Position numbers and translations under genes: made by a program. The notes beneath the pieces are model-generated. The model had not been told where the DNA came from. It searched no databases and worked only from the letters and a program-made list of their open reading frames with translations. A stretch of 64,000 nucleotides of DNA from Agrobacterium tumefaciens (GTDB taxonomy: Bacteria; Pseudomonadota; Alphaproteobacteria; Rhizobiales; Rhizobiaceae), in assembly GCF_005221325.1 (NCBI RefSeq), contig NZ_CP039888.1, positions 1,240,001-1,304,000 of the forward strand, given 5' to 3'. This document shows, piece after piece, positions 39,848 to 52,507 of the stretch (position 1 is the stretch's first letter; each line of letters begins with the position of its first letter).

Positions 39848-42640
39848 TTACGCCTCGCTCTCCGGTGTTCCAGGTGCATCCGGCAGATTATCATCTGCCT
39901 CTTCGCCATTACCGTTTTCCGCCTCATCGTCGCCTTCAGGCTCGTTGATGCGCTCCACGGAAACCACTTTCTCGTCCTTGGCGGTAGAGAAGATCGTGAC
40001 GCCCTTGGTGGCACGGCTGGCGATGCGGATGCCGTTGACCGGCACGCGGATAAGCTGGCCGCCATCGGAAACCAGCATGATCTGGTCGCCTTCGTCCACG
40101 GGGAAGGCAGCGACGAGTTCGCCGATTTCGTTGGTCTTTGAGGTATCGGTGGCGCGAATGCCCTTGCCGCCACGGCCCGAGGTGCGGAAGTCGTAAGAGG
40201 ACGAACGCTTGCCGTAGCCCTTCACGGAAACCGTCAGCACGAATTCTTCGCGTGCCTTCAGCTCCTGATAACGCTCTTCGCTGAGTTCACCCTCTTCCGT
40301 CACTTCCTCACCGACGAGTGCGATATCGTCTTCATCGACGCCTGCGGCGCGGCGCTCGGTGGCCGAGCGCTTGAGGTAAGCTGCACGCTCCCATGGTTCA
40401 GCTTCCACATGGCCGACAATGGTCATGGAGATGATGCGGTCGCCTTCGGCCATGTTGATGCCGCGCACACCGACGGAGTTACGGCCGGCAAAGACACGTA
40501 CATCATCCACGGGGAAGCGGATGCACTGGCCAAGCGCGGTCGTCAGCAACACGTCGTCACGATCGGTACAGGTTTCGACGGAGAGGATTTCATCGCCCTC
40601 CTCGTCCAGCTTCATGGCGATCTTGCCATTGCGGTTGACCTGAACAAAATCGCCGAGCTTGTTGCGGCGAACTGTGCCGCGCGTCGTCGAGAACATCACA
40701 TCGAGCGTTTCCCAGGTCGTCTCGTCCTCGGGCAACGGCATGATGGTGGTGATGCGCTCGCCGGGCTCAAGCGGCAGCATGTTGATGAGGGCCTTGCCCT
40801 TGGATTGCGGCGTACCGATCGGCAGGCGCCAGACCTTTTCCTTGTAGACGATGCCGCGCGAGGAGAAGAACAGCACAGGCGTATGGGTATTGGCAACGAA
40901 GAGACGATTGACGAAATCCTCGTCGCGCGTCGCCATGCCGGAACGGCCCTTGCCGCCGCGGCGCTGTGCCCGATAGGTGGTCAGCGGCACGCGCTTGATG
41001 TAACCGAGATGCGAAACGGTGACGACCATGTCCTCGCGGGCGATGAGGTCTTCATCGTCCATGTCAGGACCGCCCTCGACGATCTGCGACCGGCGCGGCG
41101 TGCCGAACTCGTCACGGACCGCGATAAGCTCGTCCTTGACGATCTGCTGGATGCGCAGGCGCGACGACAGGATTTCGAGATACTCGCTGATCTCGGCGCC
41201 GATCTTGTTCAGCTCGTCGCCGATTTCATCGCGGCCAAGCGCGGTCAGACGGGCAAGGCGCAATTCTAGAATGGCGCGCGCCTGCTCTTCGGAAAGATTG
41301 TAGGTGCCGTCTTCGTTGATGCGGTGGCGCGGATCGTCGATGAGACGGATCAGGCTTTCCACATCCTGCGCCGGCCAGCGCCGCGTCATCAGCTCCTCGC
41401 GGGCCGAAGCCGGATCGGGCGCATGACGGATGACCCGAATGACCTCGTCAATGTTCGCGACCGAAATCGCCAGACCGACCAACACATGCGCGCGGTCGCG
41501 TGCCTTGCGCAGCAGGTACTTGGTGCGGCGGCTGACGACTTCCTCGCGGAAGGAGACGAAAGCGCGCAGCATGTCCAGCAGCACCATCTGCTCCGGCTTG
41601 CCGCCGTTCAGCGCCACCATGTTGCAGCCGAAGGAGGTCTGCAGCGGCGTGTAGCGATAAAGCTGGTTCAGGATGACTTCGGCATTGGCATCGCGCTTCA
41701 GCTCGACGACGACGCGGTAACCTTGACGGTCGGATTCGTCGCGCAGGTCGGAAATGCCCTCGATGCGCTTTTCCTTGACCAGCTCGGCCATCTTCTCGAT
41801 CATCGAGGCCTTGTTCACCTGATAGGGAACTTCGGTGATAATGATCTGCTCGCGGTCTCCGCGCATCGGCTCGATGGTTGCGACGCCGCGCATGATCACA
41901 GATCCACGGCCGGTCTCATAAGCCGAGCGGATACCCGAACGGCCCATGATGAGCGCGCCCGTCGGAAAATCCGGTCCGGGAATGATCTGCATCATTTCAG
42001 GCAGTTCGATCGCGGGATTCTCGATCAGCGCGATACAGCCGTCGATGACCTCGGACAGATTGTGCGGCGGAATATTGGTGGCCATGCCGACCGCAATGCC
42101 ACCTGCCCCGTTTACCAGCAGGTTCGGGAACTTGGCCGGAATGACGACTGGCTCCTGTAGCGTGCCGTCATAGTTGTCGCGAAAATCGACGGTTTCCTTG
42201 TCGAGATCGTCGAGCAGCGAATGGGCTGCCTTCTCAAGACGGCATTCGGTATAGCGTTCGGCCGCCGGCGGATCGCCGTCGATGGAGCCGAAATTGCCCT
42301 GCCCGTCGATCAGCGGCAGGCGCAGCGACCAGTCCTGCGCCATACGCGCCAGCGCATCATAGATCGCCGCATTGCCGTGCGGATGGAATTTACCCATCAC
42401 ATCACCGGTAACGCGGGCGCATTTGACGTATTTCTTGTTCCAGTCGATACCGAGTTCGGACATGCCGTAGAGGATACGGCGATGAACCGGCTTTAGGCCG
42501 TCTCGCACATCGGGAAGCGCGCGGGACACGATGACGCTCATGGCGTAATCGAGATACGACCGCTGCATTTCCTCCATGATGGAGATCGGTTCAATGCCTG
42601 GCGGAAGTTTTCCGCCGCCGGGGGGGCTCTGGTCAGTCAA
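39848..42640 (-). CDS. gyrA: DNA gyrase subunit A
   Basis: 930 residues. N-terminal breakage-reunion domain with the catalytic Tyr130 ([14 protein letters not shown]) and the quinolone-determining region [17 protein letters not shown], where the E. coli Ser83 equivalent is Ala91. The C-terminal beta-pinwheel contains the GyrA-box QRRGGKGR, which separates it from ParC. With GyrB it introduces negative supercoils. The C-terminus is extended and acidic ([18 protein letters not shown]). Alone on the minus strand. Confidence 0.97.
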   Translation of the reverse strand: MTDQSPPGGGKLPPGIEPISIMEEMQRSYLDYAMSVIVSRALPDVRDGLKPVHRRILYGMSELGIDWNKKYVKCARVTGDVMGKFHPHGNAAIYDALARMAQDWSLRLPLIDGQGNFGSIDGDPPAAERYTECRLEKAAHSLLDDLDKETVDFRDNYDGTLQEPVVIPAKFPNLLVNGAGGIAVGMATNIPPHNLSEVIDGCIALIENPAIELPEMMQIIPGPDFPTGALIMGRSGIRSAYETGRGSVIMRGVATIEPMRGDREQIIITEVPYQVNKASMIEKMAELVKEKRIEGISDLRDESDRQGYRVVVELKRDANAEVILNQLYRYTPLQTSFGCNMVALNGGKPEQMVLLDMLRAFVSFREEVVSRRTKYLLRKARDRAHVLVGLAISVANIDEVIRVIRHAPDPASAREELMTRRWPAQDVESLIRLIDDPRHRINEDGTYNLSEEQARAILELRLARLTALGRDEIGDELNKIGAEISEYLEILSSRLRIQQIVKDELIAVRDEFGTPRRSQIVEGGPDMDDEDLIAREDMVVTVSHLGYIKRVPLTTYRAQRRGGKGRSGMATRDEDFVNRLFVANTHTPVLFFSSRGIVYKEKVWRLPIGTPQSKGKALINMLPLEPGERITTIMPLPEDETTWETLDVMFSTTRGTVRRNKLGDFVQVNRNGKIAMKLDEEGDEILSVETCTDRDDVLLTTALGQCIRFPVDDVRVFAGRNSVGVRGINMAEGDRIISMTIVGHVEAEPWERAAYLKRSATERRAAGVDEDDIALVGEEVTEEGELSEERYQELKAREEFVLTVSVKGYGKRSSSYDFRTSGRGGKGIRATDTSKTNEIGELVAAFPVDEGDQIMLVSDGGQLIRVPVNGIRIASRATKGVTIFSTAKDEKVVSVERINEPEGDDEAENGNGEEADDNLPDAPGTPESEA

Positions 42641-42857
42641 AACGGATCACATTCTCTGTTAAGAATCGGATGGATTTTTATAGCGGAAACAGCAACGTTA
42701 AGCCAATTTCCCGGCGAGTTTTGAACAGGCTTTTGCGTCATTTGCAAGACGAACGCCGCTTTTCACGCTTTAGCCCGGCAAAAGCGGGTCTGCTCCCTTT
42801 CAAAGCAGCCACGACTTGCGTAGGCTCATCCGCAAAAAGGCAATAAGCGGGGAAAGA

Positions 42858-43487
42858 ATGGCCAGCAGCGAAACCCTCATCAACGCGCTCACCACACTTC
42901 TGGTCACGCTCGATCCGCCGGGTCTCGCGCCCGTTTTCCTGGCGCTCACCGTCGGCATGACGCGCGACCAGCGCAGCCAGGTGGCATTGCGCGGCTCCAT
43001 CATCGCCTTCGGCATTCTCGCCGTCTTCGCGCTGTTCGGCCTTGCCATTCTCAACCTGCTCGGCATTTCGCTCGGTGCCTTCCGCATCGCCGGCGGCCTT
43101 CTGCTCTTCTGGATTTCCTTCGAGATGATTTTCGAGAAACGCCAGGAGCGTAAGGAAAAGACCTCGGAAATAGCCATCACCAAGGACCACCTGCACAATC
43201 TGGCGGTCTTTCCGCTGGCTCTGCCGCTGATCGCCGGACCGGGCGCCATTTCCGCGACAGTGCTCCTTGCCGGCTCGATGAAAACCACCGTCGAGATGGT
43301 GGTGCTCATCCTCATCCTCGCTTTCGCCATGGCTCTCGTCTACGCCGCACTGATCGTCTCGGAACGCATGGACCGTTTTCTCGGCAATACCGGCCGTGCG
43401 ATCCTTACCCGGTTGCTCGGCGTGCTGCTGGCAGCACTCTCGGTGCAATTCGTGGTCGATGGCATAAAGTCGGCCTTCGATTTCTGA
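42858..43487 (+). CDS. MarC family inner-membrane protein
   Basis: 209 residues from the ATG at 42858 (GGGGAAAG upstream), with six hydrophobic helices. MarC/YchE family pattern: LLVTLDPPGLAPVFLALTVG, FRIAGGLLLFWISFEMIF, PLALPLIAGPGAISATVLL and the C-terminal RLLGVLLAALSVQFVVDG. Function unsettled; the old link to multiple antibiotic resistance was withdrawn. Divergent from gyrA. Confidence 0.88.
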   Translation: MASSETLINALTTLLVTLDPPGLAPVFLALTVGMTRDQRSQVALRGSIIAFGILAVFALFGLAILNLLGISLGAFRIAGGLLLFWISFEMIFEKRQERKEKTSEIAITKDHLHNLAVFPLALPLIAGPGAISATVLLAGSMKTTVEMVVLILILAFAMALVYAALIVSERMDRFLGNTGRAILTRLLGVLLAALSVQFVVDGIKSAFDF

Positions 43488-43618
43488 TCTCGGCGTGATC
43501 GCATATCTGCGCAACAAAATCCCGCATCCGGCTATAAGTCAGGAAAATCCATCCTTTAAATCCGGCGGCTGTTTCGGCTAAAAGACGCGCATCTTTTCCG
43601 GATTCGAAAGTTTTCTTC

Positions 43619-44767
43619 ATGCGTTCCATGCTGCGCCGCCTCATCCCGGATGCCGCCCCTGTCAGCAACAGGGAAAGGCTGCGCTCCGCAACCGGTGCCT
43701 TTGTCGGCATTCTGCTGACCGGCCTTCTGGGCAGTCTGGCTCTGCGTTTCGACCCCACCCTGCCCGCCATGATCGCGCCGATGGGCGCTTCGGCCGTGCT
43801 TTTATTTGCCGTGCCCTCCAGCCCGCTGGCGCAACCGTGGTCGATCCTGTGTGGCAATCTTGTATCGGCTTTCGTGGGGGTAACCGTGGCGCTGCTGGTG
43901 CCGGACCCATTCCTCGCCAGCGCGCTCGCCATCGGCCTTGCCATAGCCGCCATGATGGCGCTGCGCTGCCTGCATCCGCCAAGCGGTGCTGTTGCGCTGA
44001 CGGCCGTTCTCGGCGGTCCCGCCGTCCACAGTCTCGGTTATGGCTTTCTGCTCTGGCCGGTCGCCGGAAACTCGCTGATCCTTCTCGCTTTGGCCCTCGT
44101 CTATAACAATGCCACCGGCCGCGCTTATCCCCATGGCCTGAAGCTTGGAAAGGCCGCCCACGGCACGACCGATCCCACCCCCATTCAGAAAATTGGCTTC
44201 TCCTCGACCGATCTCGATGAGGTGCTGAAGGAATATGACGAGGTCCTCGATATCGACCGGGACGAGCTCGAAACCATCCTGCGCAAGACCGAATTGCGTT
44301 CCTACCGGCGCCGCGCGCTGCATCTCGATTGCGGGAGCGTCATGTCACGGGATGTGGTCGGTGTCGCCCCGGATGACAGCCTGCGCCATGCGCATGCGCT
44401 GATGCACAGCCATCATTTCAAGGCGTTGCCCGTCACCAACGACAAGGCCGAAATCGTCGGCATCGTCACCCAGACGGATTTTCTGGAAAAGGCAAGCTGG
44501 AGAAACGGGCGCCCCTCCATCGGCTTCCTGCAGCGGCTGCGCCTCATTCTGTCAGGTGCAAGCGCCCCCAACGATACCGTCAAGGACATCATGACCTCGC
44601 CGGTGAAAACCGTGCAGCCGGAAACCCCGATCGAGGAAGCCATCATCCGTTTCGCGGAGGAAGGTCTGCATTACCTGCCGGTCATCGACGCCAGGGGCAA
44701 GCTGGTGGGCATCGTGTCGCAATCCGATGTCATGGTCGCGATGCTGGCGGACAAGGTCGCGGCCTGA
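43619..44767 (+). CDS. HPP family membrane protein with two CBS domains
   Basis: 382 residues. Four membrane helices in the first ~165 residues carry the HPP signature (APMGASAVLLFAVPSSPLAQ, ALRCLHPPSGAVALTAVLGG). Two CBS domains follow at about 235-295 and 320-380 (VMSRDVVGVAPDDSLRHAH, IMTSPVKTVQPETPIEEA). HPP proteins are linked to nitrite transport; the CBS pair probably senses adenine nucleotides. It stands alone and ends at a bidirectional terminator. Confidence 0.88.
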   Translation: MRSMLRRLIPDAAPVSNRERLRSATGAFVGILLTGLLGSLALRFDPTLPAMIAPMGASAVLLFAVPSSPLAQPWSILCGNLVSAFVGVTVALLVPDPFLASALAIGLAIAAMMALRCLHPPSGAVALTAVLGGPAVHSLGYGFLLWPVAGNSLILLALALVYNNATGRAYPHGLKLGKAAHGTTDPTPIQKIGFSSTDLDEVLKEYDEVLDIDRDELETILRKTELRSYRRRALHLDCGSVMSRDVVGVAPDDSLRHAHALMHSHHFKALPVTNDKAEIVGIVTQTDFLEKASWRNGRPSIGFLQRLRLILSGASAPNDTVKDIMTSPVKTVQPETPIEEAIIRFAEEGLHYLPVIDARGKLVGIVSQSDVMVAMLADKVAA

Positions 44768-44781
44768 GCCGCTGAAACATT

Positions 44782-44815
44782 AAAGGCGGGCAGCAGCTAC
44801 GCTACGCCCGCCTTT
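44782..44815. terminator. Bidirectional terminator between HPP-CBS gene and ssb
   Basis: AAAGGCGGGC (44782-44791) pairs with GCCCGCCTTT (44806-44815) around a 14-base loop. Confidence 0.8.
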
Positions 44816-44835
44816 CATCATTTGCGAGCTTCCGC

Positions 44836-45378
44836 TCAGAACGGAATATCGTCGTCCATATCGTTGGAGAAGCCGCCTGAAGGCTGGCCGCCGCCACGGG
44901 AAGAGCCGCCGCGCGGCGAGGATTGCTGGTCATAACCGCCGCCGTAACCGGAGCCGCCGCCGCTACCATAATCATTGCCACCGCCGAAATCGCCGCCGCC
45001 GCTGCGGCCACCACCGCCACCTTCACCACGACCATCGAGCATCGTCAGCGTGGAGTTGAAGCCCTGCAGCACGATTTCGGTGGAGTAGCGGTCGTTGCCG
45101 GTCTGGTCCTGCCATTTGCGCGTCTGCAGCTGGCCCTCAATATAGAGCTTGGCGCCCTTTTTGACATATTGCTCCACGACCTTGCACAGGCCCTCGTTGA
45201 AAACCACGACGGTGTGCCATTCGGTCTTTTCCTTGCGCTCGCCGCTGTTGCGGTCGCGCCAGGTCTCCGAGGTGGCGATACGCAGGTTGGCGATGGGGCG
45301 GCCATCCTGCGTCCGGCGGATTTCGGGATCTGCGCCGACGTTTCCGATCAGAATTACCTTGTTTACGCTACCAGCCAT
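44836..45378 (-). CDS. ssb: Single-stranded DNA-binding protein
   Basis: 180 residues from the ATG at 45378 ([20 protein letters not shown]); an upstream in-frame start adds a non-family leader. OB-fold to about residue 110 ([39 protein letters not shown]), a Gly-rich linker and the acidic tip DMDDDIPF, which recruits repair proteins. Divergent from uvrA across an SOS box, an arrangement conserved in alphaproteobacteria. Confidence 0.96.
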   Translation of the reverse strand: MAGSVNKVILIGNVGADPEIRRTQDGRPIANLRIATSETWRDRNSGERKEKTEWHTVVVFNEGLCKVVEQYVKKGAKLYIEGQLQTRKWQDQTGNDRYSTEIVLQGFNSTLTMLDGRGEGGGGGRSGGGDFGGGNDYGSGGGSGYGGGYDQQSSPRGGSSRGGGQPSGGFSNDMDDDIPF

Positions 45379-45535
45379 CTCGTCATCCTGTCCGCCAGCC
45401 TTCATGACCGGCAATTGCATTTCAAAAAATCCCGCACACAATAACCGCCGCCGCCGGCAAAGGGCACCGCAGGCAGGGAACTATCCACAAAGAATAATCT
45501 TAAGCTGTGGGAGCAGACATTCGCGCTTGCAATTC

Positions 45536-45550
45536 GTTCCTTTTTTGTTC
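45536..45550. promoter_or_regulatory. LexA (SOS) box between ssb and uvrA
   Basis: GTTC, seven bases, GTTC (45536-45550), the exact alphaproteobacterial LexA consensus GTTCN7GTTC. It lies about 135 bp upstream of uvrA and 158 bp upstream of ssb, so LexA probably represses uvrA and possibly ssb. Confidence 0.8.
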
Positions 45551-45684
45551 TATTAAATCGCAGATTTCGAGTCAAGCATTCCGAAAAGCTGCGACCGATA
45601 GGAAATAGACCTCGACACCTTCGGCTGCGTCACTACATAAGGACGCGCTGTCATCAAGTGTGTTATTTTTGTCCGAGCCTTGTC

Positions 45685-48606
<2,922 letters not shown>

Positions 48607-48615
48607 GAGGGCAAA

Positions 48616-49257
48616 TTGGTTGGATCAATACACGAGACGGCAATAACGCTACTTCAACAATCATATCGAGCCGCCAACCGCCCTGGATTCCGAAAAGCGA
48701 TCCAGCAACTTCAATGGGATGAAGAAGGATGGGGTGACGCGTCAGAACCAACCTCTTGGGAGGACTTCCTAAAAATAGGAGAGGTTTGGAAAGAGGGTAT
48801 TATTCCTGACCTTTGGTTCATCGATACAGACGTTATGTCGGTAGTCTGCATTGAAGTTGAACATGCTAGCCGAATTAACGACAGGAAATTTGAATCATAT
48901 AAAAATCTGTGGTGGCATTTAGATGAATTCCATTGGGAACTGCATCTATTAGTGTCTGATCGATGGTGCAATCTGACGCCAGTCCCCATCCATCGGTATA
49001 CCGCGATGGGAACAGCAGATTTGGAAAACCACCATTTGGGCGCTCTCATAAAAGTGGAGCGTGAGAAGAATGAAATAATGTTTGAATTGAGCAAGATATA
49101 TTGCATCTCAGATATTTCCGCGCGTGAAATGCAACGAGCAAAATGGGTAGAGAAATACCCGCGTTTTACATTCGAAAAATTTCAAGAAGAAACGCGTATC
49201 AATTCGCACGAGTTGCAGTCATCAGATCGAGCCGGTAAAGAAGGAGATCAGAGATGA
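48616..49257 (+). CDS. AT-rich orphan gene, possible PD-(D/E)xK-like protein
   Basis: 213 residues, starting at TTG 48616, five bases after AGGAGG. Base composition is clearly more AT-rich than all neighbours (codons such as AAA, ATA, TTA), a sign of recent transfer. The core IIPDLWFIDTDVMSV...VCIEVEHASRI resembles the PD...(D/E)xK core, with Glu in place of the usual Lys (EVE). The stop overlaps the DUF72 start (ATGA), so it was inserted in frame with the operon's translation. No family recognised; nuclease activity is only a hypothesis. Confidence 0.6.
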   Translation: MVGSIHETAITLLQQSYRAANRPGFRKAIQQLQWDEEGWGDASEPTSWEDFLKIGEVWKEGIIPDLWFIDTDVMSVVCIEVEHASRINDRKFESYKNLWWHLDEFHWELHLLVSDRWCNLTPVPIHRYTAMGTADLENHHLGALIKVEREKNEIMFELSKIYCISDISAREMQRAKWVEKYPRFTFEKFQEETRINSHELQSSDRAGKEGDQR

Positions 49258-50054
49258 ATATGTCGGGAACGATCCGCACCGGTATCGGCGGCTGGACTTT
49301 TGAACCCTGGGAAGGCACGTTTTATCCGGAAAAACTGCCGAAGAAGCGCCAGCTGGAACATGCCAGCCGGCAATTGACGGCAATCGAGGTGAACGGCACC
49401 TATTACAGCAGCCAGAAGCCGGAAACCTTCGCCAAATGGGCCTCCGAAGTGCCCGAGGATTTCATCTTTTCGCTAAAGGCGAGCCGCTTCGTCACCAATC
49501 GCAGGGTTCTGGCCGAGGCGGGTGAATCCATGACGAAGTTCCTGACGCAGGGGCTGACGGAACTCGGCTCCCATCTTGGCCCTATCCTCTGGCAGTTCGC
49601 TCCCACGAAGAAATTCGATGCGGATGATTTCGGCGCCTTTCTGGCGTTGCTGCCGGAAAAACAGGACGGCATTTCCCTGCGTCATGTGGTCGAGGTGCGC
49701 AACGAGACATTCCAGGTGCCGGAATTCATCGATCTCCTCGCCAAACACAAGGTCGCCATCGTCTGCGCCGATCATCACGATTATCCGATGCTGCCGGATG
49801 TGACCGCCGATTTCGTCTATTGCCGCCTGCAGAAGGGCGAGGACGATATCAAGACCTGTTATCCGCAGACCGGGATCAGCGACTGGGCCAAACGGGTCAA
49901 GACCTATGCGGCGGGCGGCGTGCCTAACGACCTACCGCTGATCGCGCCCGATCGGAAGGTCGAAAAGACACCGCGCGACGTCTTCGCCTTCTTCATTACC
50001 GGCGGCAAGGTCAATGCACCCGTGGGTGCACAGGAACTGCAAAAAGCGGTCTGA
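49254..50054 (+). CDS. DUF72 family protein (YecE-like)
   Basis: 266 residues, TIM-barrel DUF72 family. Recognisable parts: IRTGIGGWTFEPWEGTFYPE, TAIEVNGTYYSSQKPETFAK, FSLKASRFVTNRRVL, ILWQFAPTKKF and VEVRNETF. Enzymatic role unknown; nucleic-acid binding or endonuclease activity has been suggested for relatives. Translation is coupled to the orphan gene upstream; convergent with dusA with a 6-bp gap. Confidence 0.88.
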   Translation: MNMSGTIRTGIGGWTFEPWEGTFYPEKLPKKRQLEHASRQLTAIEVNGTYYSSQKPETFAKWASEVPEDFIFSLKASRFVTNRRVLAEAGESMTKFLTQGLTELGSHLGPILWQFAPTKKFDADDFGAFLALLPEKQDGISLRHVVEVRNETFQVPEFIDLLAKHKVAIVCADHHDYPMLPDVTADFVYCRLQKGEDDIKTCYPQTGISDWAKRVKTYAAGGVPNDLPLIAPDRKVEKTPRDVFAFFITGGKVNAPVGAQELQKAV

Positions 50055-50060
50055 GCCCTC

Positions 50061-51071
50061 TCAGCCCGCCAGTTCTTTCGCGGGGTTGAAATCGATGGCG
50101 GCAAAAGCTGCCTCGATCACCTCCGGCCCCGCACCCGGCCGGGTGGCGTCGCTGGAGAGGATTTGCCGGAAACGGCGCGCGCCCGGCATGCCCTGAAACA
50201 GGCCGACCATGTGGCGGGTGACGTGATTGAGACGTCCACCTGCGGCAATATAATCGGCGGCGTAAGCAATCATCGCGTTCCGCAGCGCCATCCAGTCATA
50301 TTGGCGGGCTTCCTCGCCATGGATGCGATGATCGACATCGGCAAGGATTGAGGTGTTGTGATAGGCGGCCCGGCCAAGCATCACGCCGTCCATGTGTTTC
50401 AGGTGTTCACCCGCCTGATCGAGATCGGCGATGCCGCCATTGATGCCGATGAAGACGTCAGGATTTTCCCGCTTCATGCGATAGACGAGATCATAATCAA
50501 GCGGCGGCACCTCCCGGTTCTCCTTCGGCGAAAGCCCCTGCAACCAGGCTTTGCGCGCATGGACCCAGACCGCATCCGCACCGGCCGCCACGACCCGCGC
50601 CAGAAAATCCGGCAACACCGTTTCGGGCTCCTGATCATCGACGCCAATGCGGCATTTCACCGTCACTGGCACGCTCGCAACCGCCTTCATCGCCGAAATA
50701 CAGTCCGCCACCACCTCAGGCTCGCGCATCAGGCAGGCGCCGAAGGTGCCGGATTGCACCCGGTCCGAAGGGCAGCCGACATTGAGGTTGATTTCGTCAT
50801 AACCGTAATCACCGGCAATCCGCACCGCCTCGGCAAGCTTGGCAGGATCCGATCCACCAAGCTGCAGCGCAACGGGATGTTCCTGGGGGTGGTAACCGAG
50901 CAACTTCTCGCGCTGGCCATGGATGATGGCATCAGCAACGATCATTTCGGTGAACAGCAGAGCGCGCTTCGACAGTTGCCGATGCAGAAATCTGCACCTC
51001 GTATCGGTCCAATCGATCATCGGGGCCACGGCGAAGATTTTTTCGCCGCTGGCAAGCGCTTGTCTGTACAT
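50061..51071 (-). CDS. dusA: tRNA-dihydrouridine synthase A
   Basis: 336 residues, FMN-dependent enzyme that reduces uridine to dihydrouridine at U20/U20a of tRNA. FAVAPMIDWTDTRCRFLHRQ, QLGGSDPAKLAEAVRIAGDY, the catalytic Cys in LNVGCPSDRVQSGTFGACLM and VKCRIGVDDQ are all conserved; VMLGRAAYHNTSIL is the DusA-type end of the barrel. Monocistronic, divergent from the FAH gene. Confidence 0.94.
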   Translation of the reverse strand: MYRQALASGEKIFAVAPMIDWTDTRCRFLHRQLSKRALLFTEMIVADAIIHGQREKLLGYHPQEHPVALQLGGSDPAKLAEAVRIAGDYGYDEINLNVGCPSDRVQSGTFGACLMREPEVVADCISAMKAVASVPVTVKCRIGVDDQEPETVLPDFLARVVAAGADAVWVHARKAWLQGLSPKENREVPPLDYDLVYRMKRENPDVFIGINGGIADLDQAGEHLKHMDGVMLGRAAYHNTSILADVDHRIHGEEARQYDWMALRNAMIAYAADYIAAGGRLNHVTRHMVGLFQGMPGARRFRQILSSDATRPGAGPEVIEAAFAAIDFNPAKELAG

Positions 51072-51209
51072 GGATAAACCTCTTTGCGCCGGCTTCTACA
51101 GCAAAGGACTGCAAAAAGCCAGTTTCGCCCGCAACAGCATTTTGAACTGGAAATCGCCCCGGAATCGCGGGACAAGACTTGCAGCTTCAAGAGACGACAG
51201 GAAATCCCC

Positions 51210-51899
51210 ATGGCCGCCACAGTCATCCCCGCTCCGAAACCCGTTCTGCTGCCCGTCGAGGGCACGGAAGACACATTCCCCGTTCGGCGGGTCTATTGCG
51301 TCGGCCGCAATTATGCCGATCACGCCATCGAGATGGGCCACGATCCCTCGCGCGAGCCGCCCTTTTATTTCCAGAAGAACCCGGACAATCTGCTGCCCGC
51401 TGGCAATGATTTCCCCTACCCGCCACTGTCCTCCAACGTGCATTACGAGGTCGAGTGTGTCGTGGTGCTAAAGAGCGGCGGCGCGGATATTCCGGCGTCA
51501 GAGGCGCTGAGCCATGTCTGGGGTTACGCCGTCGGCATCGACATGACCCGCCGCGACCTGCAGGACGGGCTGAAGAAAATGGGCCGCTCCTGGGAGGGTG
51601 CCAAGGCGTTTGAATATTCAGCGCCGGTTTCGGCCATCGTTCCCGCCGATAAAATCGGCCATCCCTCAACCGGCGCGATCTGGCTCGATGTCAACGGCGA
51701 ACGCAAGCAGACCGGCGATCTCGCCCAGATGATCTGGAAGGTGCCGGAAGTGATTGCCGAGCTTTCCAAGCTGTTCACCCTTGCCGCCGGCGACGTGATT
51801 ATGACCGGCACGCCGGCCGGCGTCGGCCCGATTGTACGTGGTGATCGCATCGAGTGTGGCGTCGATGGCGTCGGAAAGCTATCGGTCACGGTCGCCTGA
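51210..51899 (+). CDS. Fumarylacetoacetate hydrolase-family protein
   Basis: 229 residues from the ATG at 51210. Metal site of the FAH fold: the C-terminal-type domain begins RRVYCVGRNYADHAIEMG, with HYEVECVVVLKSGG giving the ExE ligands, then VGIDMTRRDLQDGLKKMG and IMTGTPAGVGPIVRGD. Small single-domain members include fumarylpyruvate hydrolases and acylpyruvases; the exact substrate cannot be read. Followed by the gamma-carbonic anhydrase gene, probably one operon. Confidence 0.88.
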   Translation: MAATVIPAPKPVLLPVEGTEDTFPVRRVYCVGRNYADHAIEMGHDPSREPPFYFQKNPDNLLPAGNDFPYPPLSSNVHYEVECVVVLKSGGADIPASEALSHVWGYAVGIDMTRRDLQDGLKKMGRSWEGAKAFEYSAPVSAIVPADKIGHPSTGAIWLDVNGERKQTGDLAQMIWKVPEVIAELSKLFTLAAGDVIMTGTPAGVGPIVRGDRIECGVDGVGKLSVTVA

Positions 51900-51935
51900 T
51901 CGCTGTCGATGGATATCCAGAGGGAGGACACCACC

Positions 51936-52469
51936 ATGCCGATTTACCGCCTCGCGGACAGGGTGCCGCAGACCCCCGCCGCGGATCGCTACTGGGTTGC
52001 GCCCGATGCCAATGTCATCGGCTCGGTCACACTCGGTGAGGATGTCGGCATCTGGTTCGGTGCGACGCTGCGCGGCGATAACGAGCCGATCAGCATCGGC
52101 CGTGGCACCAATATTCAGGAAGGCGTGATGGTGCACAGCGATCCCGGTTTTGCCGCTGTTATCGGCGAAATGTGCACCATTGGCCACCACGCCATCGTGC
52201 ATGGCTGCAGTATCGGCGACAATTCGCTCATCGGCATGGGCGCGACGATTTTGAACGGCGCGAAGATCGGCCGCAACTGCCTCGTCGGCGCCAACGCGCT
52301 GGTGACGGAGGGCAAGGAGTTTCCGGATAATTCGCTGATCGTCGGATCGCCGGCGCGGGCTATCCGCACGCTGGATGAAGAAACCGTGGCGGGCATTCGC
52401 CGTTCTGCGGAAAAATACGTCGAGAACTGGAAGCGTTTTTCGAAGGAGTTGGCGATCATCGAAAAATGA
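51936..52469 (+). CDS. Gamma-class carbonic anhydrase-like protein
   Basis: 177 residues from the ATG at 51936 behind GAGGGAGGA. Left-handed beta-helix of hexapeptide repeats (NVIGSVTLGEDVGIWFGATL). The metal-binding His residues are in GVMVHSDPGF and TIGHHAIVHGCSIG. Members hydrate CO2 or have lost activity and serve as assembly proteins; the three His ligands look present here. Follows the FAH gene by 36 bp. Confidence 0.88.
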   Translation: MPIYRLADRVPQTPAADRYWVAPDANVIGSVTLGEDVGIWFGATLRGDNEPISIGRGTNIQEGVMVHSDPGFAAVIGEMCTIGHHAIVHGCSIGDNSLIGMGATILNGAKIGRNCLVGANALVTEGKEFPDNSLIVGSPARAIRTLDEETVAGIRRSAEKYVENWKRFSKELAIIEK

Positions 52470-52474
52470 TCGAT

Positions 52475-52494
52475 GGCGGGCAACGATGCCCGCC
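52475..52494. terminator. Hairpin between gamma-CA gene and zur
   Basis: GGCGGGC-AACGAT-GCCCGCC, a 7-bp perfect stem between two convergent genes; poor U-run. Confidence 0.6.
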
Positions 52495-52507
52495 CTTACA
52501 ATTGGCG

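Noticed and set aside
44870..45050. Gly-rich repeats in ssb as a tandem repeat element
   Set aside because: They encode the ordinary Gly-rich linker of SSB.
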